In this document: positions 7,870 through 15,857 of the stretch, in pieces
Layout of the letters: each line of letters starts with the position of its first letter
Numbering within the stretch: position 1 is the stretch's first letter
NCBI RefSeq assembly: GCF_002903165.1
Contig: NZ_PPSK01000002.1
Coordinates: 62,001-126,000, forward strand
Source of the DNA: Halopseudomonas oceani
Lineage (GTDB): Bacteria > Pseudomonadota > Gammaproteobacteria > Pseudomonadales > Pseudomonadaceae
Reading direction: 5' to 3'
Length of the DNA: 64,000 bases
Program-made: the position numbers and the translations under genes
The notes under the pieces: generated by a model
The model's database searches: none
What the model was told of the DNA's origin: nothing
The model's input: only the letters and a program-made list of their open reading frames with translations

Positions 7870-10158
7870 TTGCCGGGTGCGCTGGGGGCCCAGGCCGTGC
7901 CGGATCTGAAGCAGCAGTTGCTGAATATGCAGCGTCACCTCGGGTTGAACCCGAATGAGGTGAGGCAGCGCCTGCGTTTGCTGCTGATCAATGACGACGG
8001 CTTTGCCTGCCTGACTGCTCACCTCCCGGCGCTGGATCGGCTCCATCTTGAGTGCATTGATGCACTGTTCAGGCACTTTGAGCAATTCGACGAACCCGCC
8101 GGGTTGCTGGGCTATCCCGGTCGTTTGACGCTGCTCAAGGCGCAGCAGCAGAACTATTTTCGGCAACTGTTACGTGGCCCCTATGATCTGCAGTATGTGC
8201 GTCTGCGGCTGCTGGTGGGGCTGACCCACGAGCGTTTGGGTGTCGACCTCAAGTGGTATCTGGCGGCGTTTCACTTCTATCTCGACTTCATGCACCGGGC
8301 GATCAATCGCCAGTGGCACGCTGACCCCAAGCTTGCCGAGCAGTTGTACGGCTGCCTGCTCAAGGTAGCCTTCTTTGATCTGAGTCTTACGGTGGATACC
8401 TATTCCAGCGCTGGCAAGGTGGCGCTGCAGGCCAGTGAAGACCGTTATGCGCGAGCGGTGCAGGGGGCCAATGACGGGCTCTGGGAGTGGCATGTCGAAG
8501 ATGACCGGCTGCACGTCTCTGATCGCTGGCTGGCCATGCTCGGGCTGGATGCGGCGCGTGCTCCGCGCACCCTGGCCGATTGGGCCAGCCTGATTCCTGA
8601 GGCCCAGCGTGGCGGCTTTCGTGCTGCGGTTCAGGCGCATCTGGATGGCCGTCAGTCTTATCTGCATGTTGAGTGCGAGGTGCGCGACAGCTGGGGACGG
8701 TTGATCTGGGTAATGATCCGTGGGGTTGCCTCGACCGACCTGCATGGTGAACACCTGTTGGCTGGGTCGCTGACGGATATCAGCCAGCGCAAGCAGACTG
8801 AGCAGGAGCTGGCCCACATGGTGCTGCACGATGAGCTGACCGGGCTGCCCAATCGGCAACTGGTCAGTCAGTTGCTGACTCAGGCGTTGCAGCGTCAGTC
8901 CAAGCCGGGGGCGCGTCATTCGGCTGTGCTGTTTATCGATCTGGATCGATTCAAGCTGATTAACGACAGTCTGGGACACCAGGTCGGTGATCAGGTGCTG
9001 ATTCAGGTCGCCAAGCGGATTGAGCGTTGCCTGCGCCCGGGCGACCATCTGGCCCGTTTTGGTGGTGACGAGTTTGTCGTGCTGCTGGATGACATGGCGA
9101 TGGCCGGTGACGCCGAAGTGGTTGCCAAGCGCATCATGCACGCGTTGCATTACCCGATCATTGCTGCGGCCCGGCGGCTGTCGGTCAGTGTCAGCATCGG
9201 CGTGGCGCCCCTGAACGGGCATGACGGGCAGCAGGATGTTCTGCGCGAGGCGGACCTTGCGCTCTACCGTGCCAAGGCGTTCGGCAAGTCCCAGCTGGCG
9301 CTCTACAGTGATGCGCTGCAAGAGGAAGCCAATCAGCGGCTGAATCTGGAAAACGCGCTCAGCGAAGCGCTTGCCCAGCGACAGTTTGAGTTGTTCTATC
9401 AGCCGATTGTGCAGGTTTCTGCCGGGCGCTCCCAGGTGGTCGGCGTCGAGGCTCTGCTGCGTTGGTGGCAGGGTACTCGTTTGGTATCGCCGGACGAGTT
9501 CATCCCCGTGTTGGAAGAGTCGGGGGAGATTGTCGAGGTCGGTGAATGGGTATTGCAGCAGGCCTGCACCCAGGTTCGTCAGTGGCACCAACAGGGGCTG
9601 GCCGGCCTGCGCTGTTCGGTGAACCTGTCCAGTCGCCAGCTGCAGGAACAGGGCTTTGCCAACCGGGTGGCACAAATCCTCCGCGAAACCGGTTTGCCGC
9701 CGTCCAGTCTGGTGCTGGAAATTACCGAGAGTTTGCTGATGCGCGATGTGCCCGACACGTTGGCAGCGTTGCGTGAGCTTGAGAGTATGGGTATCCGAAT
9801 CGCGCTGGATGACTTCGGGACCGGCTTTTCGTCGCTGGGTTACCTGCACCGCTATCCGCTGCACATCATCAAGGTCGACAAGAGTTTCATTACCAAAGCG
9901 CCAGATGATGAGCGTTTGAAGGCGATCAGTCGGGCGATTATCGGGCTAGGCCGTGGGCTCGATATGGATGTGATCGCCGAAGGGATTGAAACCCCGGAGC
10001 AGATGGACTTTTTGCACAATGAAGGCTGCAACTTCGTTCAGGGATATTGGTTCAGCAGGCCGCAGTCGGCGCTGGATATCTACCCGATACTGGAGCAGCT
10101 GTCGAATCAGGTGCGGGCGCCGGAAGTGGGCTCGCTTGAGGCTGCTATAGTGCAGTGA
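7870..10158 (+). CDS. Globin-coupled sensor: globin-PAS-GGDEF-EAL cyclic-di-GMP enzyme
   Basis: A 762-residue protein if the TTG at 7870 is used. Residues about 15-165 look like a sensor globin: the probable proximal haem ligand is His120 in GLTHERLGV, with an aromatic patch WYLAAFHFYLDF after it. A PAS domain follows (about 190-310, with the typical GANDGLWEWH). The GGDEF domain (about 320-480) has an intact catalytic loop at 398-402 and an RPGD product-inhibition site five residues before it. The EAL domain (about 495-745) keeps Glu527 (EALLRW), LEITES, Asp647-Asp648 (DDFGTG), the Lys of IKVDKSFI and AEGIET, so both synthesis and breakdown look possible. Oxygen or NO binding is the likely input. 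The start is uncertain: GTG 7897 or ATG 7927 would also leave the globin largely intact, and none has a good ribosome-binding site. Confidence 0.9.
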   Translation: MPGALGAQAVPDLKQQLLNMQRHLGLNPNEVRQRLRLLLINDDGFACLTAHLPALDRLHLECIDALFRHFEQFDEPAGLLGYPGRLTLLKAQQQNYFRQLLRGPYDLQYVRLRLLVGLTHERLGVDLKWYLAAFHFYLDFMHRAINRQWHADPKLAEQLYGCLLKVAFFDLSLTVDTYSSAGKVALQASEDRYARAVQGANDGLWEWHVEDDRLHVSDRWLAMLGLDAARAPRTLADWASLIPEAQRGGFRAAVQAHLDGRQSYLHVECEVRDSWGRLIWVMIRGVASTDLHGEHLLAGSLTDISQRKQTEQELAHMVLHDELTGLPNRQLVSQLLTQALQRQSKPGARHSAVLFIDLDRFKLINDSLGHQVGDQVLIQVAKRIERCLRPGDHLARFGGDEFVVLLDDMAMAGDAEVVAKRIMHALHYPIIAAARRLSVSVSIGVAPLNGHDGQQDVLREADLALYRAKAFGKSQLALYSDALQEEANQRLNLENALSEALAQRQFELFYQPIVQVSAGRSQVVGVEALLRWWQGTRLVSPDEFIPVLEESGEIVEVGEWVLQQACTQVRQWHQQGLAGLRCSVNLSSRQLQEQGFANRVAQILRETGLPPSSLVLEITESLLMRDVPDTLAALRELESMGIRIALDDFGTGFSSLGYLHRYPLHIIKVDKSFITKAPDDERLKAISRAIIGLGRGLDMDVIAEGIETPEQMDFLHNEGCNFVQGYWFSRPQSALDIYPILEQLSNQVRAPEVGSLEAAIVQ

Positions 10159-10184
10159 CTTTCAGCTGATCGGGCGGATTTCCA

Positions 10185-10601
10185 ATGCGTCACTGGTTGC
10201 TTGCGTTCACGGCCGGGTTTCTGGCGGTTTTCTGTTTCCATCAACCTGCGCTGGCGCTGCTGCATGCCGCAGGTGTGGTCCCCTTTCCTGCCTTCTCGCT
10301 TGATCCGGTCGCGCCGCTGTCGGTGCCGGCAGTGGTGTCTTCCGCATTTTGGGGTGGGGTTTGGGGCGTGGTACTGGTTCTCGCTCTGGCGCGTATGGGC
10401 AAGCAACTGATCTGGCTCAAGGCGGCCTTGTTTGGCGGGATCGCATTGACACTGGTCGCGCTGCTGCTGGTTTTTCCACTCAAGGGGTATGGGCTGGACT
10501 GGCAGTTGTTTGTGCCGCGCTTTGCCATCGGTTTCATTCTCAATGCCCTTTGGGGACTTGGCGCCCTGGTGTTTCTGCGCGCCTTTGCGCCGCGGGCATG
10601 A
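10185..10601 (+). CDS. Small conserved inner-membrane protein of unknown function
   Basis: A 138-residue hydrophobic protein with four likely membrane segments, at about residues 4-28, 48-67, 77-101 and 110-134. The first could be a signal anchor, since it starts MRHWLLAFTAGFLAVF. The frame starts at ATG 10185, 26 bp after the cyclic-di-GMP gene and on the same strand, so they may be cotranscribed. I do not recognise a named family and see no catalytic motif. Good codon use and a clean membrane pattern support a real gene. It ends 63 bp before prfB. Confidence 0.7.
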   Translation: MRHWLLAFTAGFLAVFCFHQPALALLHAAGVVPFPAFSLDPVAPLSVPAVVSSAFWGGVWGVVLVLALARMGKQLIWLKAALFGGIALTLVALLLVFPLKGYGLDWQLFVPRFAIGFILNALWGLGALVFLRAFAPRA

Positions 10602-10664
10602 CAGCTGCACTCGGCGGCTGAATTCGGCTACAATGGCGGCTTTTTCCTGCCGGGGTCCGTCACC

Positions 10665-11760
10665 ATGGAAATCAATCCGATTCTGAACACCATCAAAGAC
10701 CTGAGAAGCCGCTCTGAAACCATCAGGGGGTATCTTTGACTACGATCACAAGCGTGATCGCCTGACCGAAGTAGAGCGTGAGCTGGAAGACCCCAGCGTC
10801 TGGAATGAGCCCGAACGGGCCCAGAACCTGGGCCGTGAGCGCTCACAACTGGCCGACATCGTTGGTACCCTCGACGAGATGAGTGGTGGCCTGGCTGATG
10901 CGGGCGAACTGCTCGAAATGGCCGCCGAAGAGGGCGATCAGGGCGCGGTCGATGATGTGGTAACCGAGCTCAAGCGTCTGCAGGAGGCGCTGGAGAAACT
11001 CGAATTCCGCCGTATGTTCAGCGGCGAGATGGATGCCAATAACTGCTATCTGGATATTCAGGCTGGCTCCGGTGGTACCGAAGCGCAGGACTGGGCCAAC
11101 ATTCTGCTGCGCATGTACCTGCGCTGGGCGGACCAGCACGGGTTTGATGCGGAGATTGTTGAGCTGTCCGAGGGTGAAGTGGCCGGCATCAAGAGTGCGA
11201 CCGTGCACATTCGTGGCGAATATGCGTTCGGCTGGCTGCGCACCGAGATTGGCGTGCACCGTCTGGTGCGCAAGAGCCCGTTCGACTCCGGTAACCGTCG
11301 TCACACCTCGTTCTCGGCGGTCTTTGCCGCACCCGAGATCGACGATGATATCGAAATTGATATCAACCCGGCAGACCTGCGGGTGGATACCTACCGCTCT
11401 TCCGGGGCGGGTGGTCAGCACGTTAACACCACCGACTCGGCGGTACGGATTACCCACATTCCGACCAACACCGTGGTCAGCTGCCAGAACCAGCGTTCGC
11501 AGCACGCCAACAAGGACCACGCAATGAAGATGTTGCGGGCCAAGTTGTACGAGCTGGAAATGATGAAGCGTTCCGAGGCCGCGCAGGCACTGGAAGACAC
11601 CAAGTCCGACATTGGCTGGGGACACCAGATCCGCTCCTACGTGCTTGACCAGTCGCGTATCAAGGATCTGCGTACCGGTATCGAGAACAGCAACTGCAAC
11701 GCGGTACTGGATGGCGATCTTGATGAATTCATCGAGGCCAGCCTGAAAATGGGCCTATAA
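10665..11760 (+). CDS. prfB: Peptide chain release factor 2, with programmed +1 frameshift
   Basis: RF2 recognises UAA and UGA and releases the finished chain. The gene is read from ATG 10665 for 24 codons, to CTT, and then meets an in-frame TGA at 10737-10739. Ribosomes shift +1 at CTT-TGA-C and continue from GAC at 10738, giving a 364-residue protein, the usual length. The site has the classical parts: an internal Shine-Dalgarno-like AGGGGG, then TAT CTT TGA C. Downstream are the stop-codon recognition motif SPF (in KSPFDSGN) and the catalytic GGQ (GAGGQHVN). This is autoregulation: low RF2 slows termination at the UGA and favours the shift. It is not a pseudogene. The frame after the shift has no proper start of its own, so simple gene finders place the start too late, near 10879. 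Confidence 0.97.
10725..10740 (+). promoter_or_regulatory. RF2 programmed frameshift site
   Basis: The string AGGGGGTATCTTTGAC contains the Shine-Dalgarno-like AGGGGG, the slippery CTT and the TGA stop followed by C, which is the poor-termination context used in most bacterial prfB genes. The 0 frame ends here and the +1 frame carries the rest of RF2. Confidence 0.95.
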
Positions 11761-11786
11761 ACCGGCCGCCGCACGGCAATCCGCCA

Positions 11787-11805
11787 TGGCCCGCGTTGCG
11801 GGCCA
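11787..11805 (+). other. Short hairpin between prfB and lysS
   Basis: TGGCCCGC and GCGGGCCA form an 8-bp perfect stem around the loop GTT in the 79-bp prfB-lysS gap. A TGATTTTTT run follows only about 12 bases later, so this is a poor intrinsic terminator. It could attenuate read-through into lysS or be an mRNA processing signal. Confidence 0.35.
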
Positions 11806-11839
11806 ACAACCGAATTGATTTTTTCCGGGATTCATCGAT

Positions 11840-13345
11840 ATGACCGACCAGCAGCAAGACCTGCACGCCCAACACGAGGAAGAAAACCAGCTGATCGCCC
11901 AGCGCAAGGCCAAACTGGCCGCTGCCCGCGAACAGGGTATTGCCTTCCCTAACGACTTCCGCCGCGACAGCCTGTGCGCTGATCTGCAGAAAGCGTATGA
12001 GGGCAAAAGCAAGGAAGAGCTGGAAGCGGCGGCGATCCCGGTCAAGATCGCCGGGCGTATCATGCTCAACCGTGGTGCCTTTATGGTGCTGCAGGATACC
12101 TCCGGCCGTCTGCAGGTCTACGTTGACCGCAAGGGCCTGCCGGCCGAGACCCTGGAAGCGATCAAGACCTGGGATCTGGGCGACATCATTGCCGCTGAAG
12201 GTACCCTGGCGCGCTCCGGCAAGGGCGATCTTTATGTGCATATGAAGGACGTGCGTTTGCTGACCAAGTCGCTGCGCCCATTGCCGGACAAGCACCACGG
12301 TTTGACCGACACCGAGCAGCGTTACCGCCAGCGCTACGTTGACCTGATCGTCAACGAGGAAGCGCGTCATACCTTCCGTGTGCGGTCGCAGGTGATTGCG
12401 CACATCCGCCGTTTCCTTAATGACCGTGGCTTTCTGGAAGTCGAAACTCCGATGCTGCAGACCATTCCGGGCGGCGCGGCGGCCAAGCCGTTCGAGACCC
12501 ATCACAACGCGCTGGATATGCCGATGTTCATGCGCATCGCGCCGGAGCTGTACCTCAAGCGGCTGGTGGTCGGCGGTTTCGAGAAGGTGTTCGAGATCAA
12601 CCGCAACTTCCGCAATGAAGGTGTCTCGACCCGTCACAACCCCGAGTTCACCATGCTCGAGTTCTATCAGGCCTACGCAGACTATCGCGACAACATGGAC
12701 CTGACCGAAGAGTTGTTCCGCGAGCTGGCGCAGGCGGTGCTGGGCACCACCGACGTGCCCTACGGCGACAAGGTATTCCACTTCGGCGAGCCCTTTGTGC
12801 GTCTGTCGGTGTATGACTCTATCCTCAAGTACAACCCGGACATTACCGCCGACGATCTCAATGACGTCGAGAAGGCCCGTGCCATCGCCAAGAAGGCCGG
12901 CGCCAAGGTGCTCGGTCACGAAGGTCTGGGCAAGCTGCAGGTGATGATTTTTGAGGAGCTGGTTGAACACAAGCTGGAACAGCCGCACTTCATTACCGAG
13001 TACCCGTTCGAAGTATCGCCGCTGGCCCGTCGCAACGACCAGAACCCGAACGTCACTGACCGCTTCGAGCTGTTTATCGGTGGTCGTGAGATCGCAAACG
13101 CCTACTCGGAGCTTAACGACGCCGAAGACCAGGCCGAGCGCTTCCTCGCCCAGGTGGCAGAGAAGGACGCCGGTGACGACGAAGCCATGCACTACGACGC
13201 CGATTTCGTCCGCGCGTTGGAATACGGCATGCCGCCGACCGCAGGTGAAGGCATCGGTATCGACCGTCTGGTGATGCTGTTGACCAACTCACCGTCGATC
13301 CGTGACGTCATCCTGTTCCCGCACATGCGGCCAGAAACGGCCTAG
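11840..13345 (+). CDS. lysS: Lysyl-tRNA synthetase, class II
   Basis: A 501-residue protein, normal for class II LysRS, which charges tRNA-Lys with lysine. An N-terminal OB-fold anticodon-binding domain (about residues 55-160, with [14 protein letters not shown]) is followed by the class II catalytic core: motif 1 near [16 protein letters not shown], motif 2 with [11 protein letters not shown], and motif 3 [12 protein letters not shown]. The ATG at 11840 follows a TTTTTCCGGGATTCATCGAT leader. It lies 79 bp downstream of prfB, an arrangement shared by E. coli and pseudomonads, and the two are probably cotranscribed. Nothing looks damaged. Confidence 0.97.
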   Translation: MTDQQQDLHAQHEEENQLIAQRKAKLAAAREQGIAFPNDFRRDSLCADLQKAYEGKSKEELEAAAIPVKIAGRIMLNRGAFMVLQDTSGRLQVYVDRKGLPAETLEAIKTWDLGDIIAAEGTLARSGKGDLYVHMKDVRLLTKSLRPLPDKHHGLTDTEQRYRQRYVDLIVNEEARHTFRVRSQVIAHIRRFLNDRGFLEVETPMLQTIPGGAAAKPFETHHNALDMPMFMRIAPELYLKRLVVGGFEKVFEINRNFRNEGVSTRHNPEFTMLEFYQAYADYRDNMDLTEELFRELAQAVLGTTDVPYGDKVFHFGEPFVRLSVYDSILKYNPDITADDLNDVEKARAIAKKAGAKVLGHEGLGKLQVMIFEELVEHKLEQPHFITEYPFEVSPLARRNDQNPNVTDRFELFIGGREIANAYSELNDAEDQAERFLAQVAEKDAGDDEAMHYDADFVRALEYGMPPTAGEGIGIDRLVMLLTNSPSIRDVILFPHMRPETA

Positions 13346-13359
13346 GCGGCTTCGCCGCC

Positions 13360-13489
13360 AGCTGCAAGCTTCAAGCGGCAAGTAGTTCGTGTTGTCCAGG
13401 ACTATGATGAGCATCAGATTGTCCGCGTAGTCCGCGAGATTGCGTGAATGCACGGACAGCTTGTAGCTTGCGGCTTAAAGCTTGCAGCT
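13360..13489. repeat. Inverted-repeat intergenic element (Pseudomonas REP-like), copy A
   Basis: Two arms of about 26 bp face each other: 13360-13385 (AGCTGCAAGCTTCAAGCGGC...) and 13464-13489 (...GGCTTAAAGCTTGCAGCT). They differ at only a few positions when one is reversed, and enclose about 78 bp. A GGCGGCTTCGCCGCC hairpin (13346-13360) lies directly before the left arm. The same arm sequence recurs at 60469-60691. Such AGCTTGCAGCTT repeats are common between genes in pseudomonads. The element fills the gap between lysS and the QEGLA gene and codes for nothing I can support. Confidence 0.75.
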
Positions 13490-13509
13490 GCGACCAAAGG
13501 GAGCCACCC

Positions 13510-14790
13510 GTGAAACAGAGTGAGCAGTATCAGCTGGTCATCCGCAGTCTGTCTGATCGGATTGTCGAGGCGCAGGCGCCGATTCGGGTTTTGGATGCGA
13601 TCAAGTGGGACGACAACATCCGCGACACCTTCCTCAAGAAGCGCTGCAAGGCGCTTCCTGATATCAATCCCGACTACTACGCCCAACGCCCGCTGGGTTT
13701 TGATTCGGCGGAGCGGCGGCAGATCTTTCAGGATATCGAGCGCGATATCACCCGTCAGCTTGGCAGCTTCAACCCGGTCGGTCAGATCATGCGGCGGATG
13801 TGCCGTGAGTACCGGACGGTCATCCGTATGTTGGAAGCGCGTGGCACCCGGGATTTTGGTCTGATCTCGCAAGAGCTTTACGGTGCGGCGTCGGACGCCT
13901 TTCACGCAGGCGATCCGACACTGACTGATCTCGGTATCATGCTCAGTGAGTCGCTGAAGAATATCGCCCGTACCGAGCTGGTGCGCGAACCGAAGACCAT
14001 AGCGGCGCCGGACGCCGTAGGCATTCTGCAGGCGAGGATGAACGAGGCGTTTCCGGACGACCAAGCGGTGCGTGTGTTCGAGTCCGATGGGATCGTTGCC
14101 GACGCGGCAGCGGGCGCTGACTACATCAAGATTCGCAGTGATGCGATGTTCAATCAGCGTGATCTGAATCTTCTCGCCGTGCACGAGGGGATGGTGCATG
14201 TTGCGACCAGCCTGAATGGCCAGCACCAGCCGATCTGTACGTTTTTGGCCAAGGGGCCGCCGTCCTCGACGGTAACCCAGGAAGGGTTGGCCATCCTGAT
14301 GGAGGTGCTGACATTCAACTCCTATCCCGCGCGGCTGCGCAAACTGACTGACCGAACCCGGGCGATTCAGATTGCCGAAACCGGCGGGGATTTTCTTGAT
14401 GTCTTTCAGTTCTATCGGGATGAGGGCTATTCCCGTGACGACAGCTACAACAACACCAGTCGAGTGTTCCGTGGCTCGGCCAGTAATGGCCTGCCGTTTA
14501 CCAAGGATCTGGTCTATCTGAAGGGCTTTATCCTGACCTACAACTATATTCAGCTGGCGGTGCGCAAGGGCAAGTTGCAGCAGATTCCGCTGTTGTTCTG
14601 TGGCAAGACCACGCTGGAGGACATGCGCACCCTGGGGCAATTGGTGGACGAAGGGCTGGTGGTGCCACCGCGCTACCTGCCTGCGCCCTTTGCTGACCTC
14701 AACGCCCTGAGCGCCTGGATGTGCTTTTCGGGCTTTTTGAACAACCTCAGTCTGGACCGGGTCGAAGCAGACTACGCCAACATTCTTTAA
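13510..14790 (+). CDS. DUF1704 'QEGLA' family protein, putative zinc metallopeptidase
   Basis: A 426-residue protein from GTG 13510, which follows AAAGGGAGCCACCC, a good ribosome-binding site; the open frame upstream runs into the repeat element and is rejected. It carries the QEGLA signature (Gln257-Ala261) of the family annotated as flavohemoglobin-expression-modulating. Just before it is His225-Glu226-Gly-Met-Val-His230, an HExxxH pattern. From memory, the human tubulin detyrosinase MATCAP is a DUF1704 protein that uses HExxxH to bind zinc, with a glutamate from the next helix as third ligand. By analogy this protein would be a zinc carboxypeptidase-type enzyme with His225, His230 and Glu258 as ligands. 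There is no signal peptide, so it should be cytoplasmic, and its bacterial substrate is unknown. A small membrane-anchored gene follows 12 bp later. Confidence 0.85.
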   Translation: MKQSEQYQLVIRSLSDRIVEAQAPIRVLDAIKWDDNIRDTFLKKRCKALPDINPDYYAQRPLGFDSAERRQIFQDIERDITRQLGSFNPVGQIMRRMCREYRTVIRMLEARGTRDFGLISQELYGAASDAFHAGDPTLTDLGIMLSESLKNIARTELVREPKTIAAPDAVGILQARMNEAFPDDQAVRVFESDGIVADAAAGADYIKIRSDAMFNQRDLNLLAVHEGMVHVATSLNGQHQPICTFLAKGPPSSTVTQEGLAILMEVLTFNSYPARLRKLTDRTRAIQIAETGGDFLDVFQFYRDEGYSRDDSYNNTSRVFRGSASNGLPFTKDLVYLKGFILTYNYIQLAVRKGKLQQIPLLFCGKTTLEDMRTLGQLVDEGLVVPPRYLPAPFADLNALSAWMCFSGFLNNLSLDRVEADYANIL

Positions 14791-14802
14791 TCGGAGTATT
14801 CG

Positions 14803-15132
14803 ATGTCGCAAGCGCAGGAAGTCAACAAGCTGCCGATCATTCTCACGGCCATCATTACCGTGATTGCCACCGTTGCCGTGCTGCACCTATACGGCTATCT
14901 GAATTTCGTCAATCCGGAAAAGGGTCTGGAGCTCGCGGACTATCGAGTAGTGACTGTGGGCTCGGAGGAGGCCGGTAGTCTGCGCCGTAATCCGGCCAAG
15001 CACGAGGCCGAATGTGTTGACGGCGTTCTGGTGCTGCATGCCAGCAACATGAACGGGCTGTCCGGGGTGCTCAAGGACAGCCGCGACCGCGTGGTGCGTT
15101 GCATCAATCAGGCTGTGCCGCTGGCGGAGTAA
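14803..15132 (+). CDS. Small membrane-anchored hypothetical protein
   Basis: A 109-residue protein with one N-terminal membrane segment (about residues 9-31, KLPIILTAIITVIATVAVLH) preceded by few charges, so the C-terminal 75 residues probably face the periplasm. Two cysteines (in AECVDG and RCINQA) could form a disulfide there. ATG 14803 follows TCGGAGTATTCG, a fair ribosome-binding site. It starts 12 bp after the DUF1704 gene and ends 3 bp before ung, so all three may share a transcript. I do not recognise the family. Confidence 0.72.
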   Translation: MSQAQEVNKLPIILTAIITVIATVAVLHLYGYLNFVNPEKGLELADYRVVTVGSEEAGSLRRNPAKHEAECVDGVLVLHASNMNGLSGVLKDSRDRVVRCINQAVPLAE

Positions 15133-15135
15133 CCT

Positions 15136-15831
15136 ATGACCGAGCGGGCAGTGCAGTTGGAAGCAGGCTGGCTTGACGTTCTGCAGGACGAATTCGAGCA
15201 GCCGTACATGCAGCAGTTACGTCGGTTCCTGCAGGCCGAGAAGGCAGCTGGCAAGGTCATTTTTCCGCCGGGCCCGCTGATCTTCAACGCACTCAACTCG
15301 ACGCCGCTGGACAAGGTGCGGGTAGTGATTATCGGGCAGGACCCGTATCACGGCCCCGGGCAGGCACACGGTTTGAGTTTTTCGGTGCCGCCGGGGGTGC
15401 GTACGCCGCCGTCGCTGCAGAATATCTTCAAGGAAATCAATCGTGACCTCGGTTTGCCGATACCGCCGTACGGCTGCCTGCAGTCCTGGGCTGAACAGGG
15501 TGTGCTGCTGCTCAATGCGGTGCTGACGGTCGAGCAGGGGCAAGCGGGCTCGCACGCCAAGCGTGGCTGGGAACGTTTTACCTCGAGGGTGATCGATATC
15601 ATCAACGAGCGCCGCGAGAACTGTGTCTTTCTGCTTTGGGGCAGCTACGCCCAGCGCAAGGGGGAGCAGATTGATCGAGCCAGGCACTGTGTGCTGACCT
15701 CGGTGCATCCCTCGCCTTTGTCGGCCCACCGTGGGTTCATTGGCAACGGCCACTTTTCCGCGGCGAACGACTATCTTGTCAGTAAGGGGTTGGCACCCAT
15801 CAACTGGAGCTTGCCAGACCCTCCCCGGTAA
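15136..15831 (+). CDS. ung: Uracil-DNA glycosylase, family 1
   Basis: A 231-residue enzyme that removes uracil from DNA as the first step of base-excision repair. The catalytic water-activating motif GQDPYHG is present with Asp69, and the minor-groove loop [11 protein letters not shown] supplies catalytic His191. The ATG at 15136 is only 3 bp after the stop of the small membrane protein and is likely translated by re-initiation. Length and motifs are complete. Confidence 0.97.
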   Translation: MTERAVQLEAGWLDVLQDEFEQPYMQQLRRFLQAEKAAGKVIFPPGPLIFNALNSTPLDKVRVVIIGQDPYHGPGQAHGLSFSVPPGVRTPPSLQNIFKEINRDLGLPIPPYGCLQSWAEQGVLLLNAVLTVEQGQAGSHAKRGWERFTSRVIDIINERRENCVFLLWGSYAQRKGEQIDRARHCVLTSVHPSPLSAHRGFIGNGHFSAANDYLVSKGLAPINWSLPDPPR

Positions 15832-15857
15832 CTGTCTGAAGACTGCTGGAGATTGTC

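Noticed and set aside
8170-9864. A 564-codon open frame on the minus strand opposite the globin-GGDEF-EAL gene
   Set aside because: It is a mirror of the real gene caused by high G/C at third positions. It has no family motif, while the plus strand shows complete GGDEF and EAL sites.
10665-10739. prfB as a pseudogene broken by TGA
   Set aside because: The stop lies in the classical RF2 frameshift site with an internal Shine-Dalgarno-like sequence, and the rest of RF2 is complete.
11729-13192. A 487-codon minus-strand frame opposite lysS
   Set aside because: Shadow of lysS, whose class II motifs are unmistakable. No ribosome-binding site or known domain on the minus strand.
13444-13509. Longer N terminus for the DUF1704 protein from GTG 13444
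   Set aside because: The extra codons lie inside the repeat arm, and the ribosome-binding site AAAGGGAG fits GTG 13510.
13414-14886. A 490-codon minus-strand frame opposite the DUF1704 gene
   Set aside because: The plus strand has the QEGLA and HExxxH motifs and a good ribosome-binding site. The minus frame has Gln/Arg/His-rich composition typical of a shadow.
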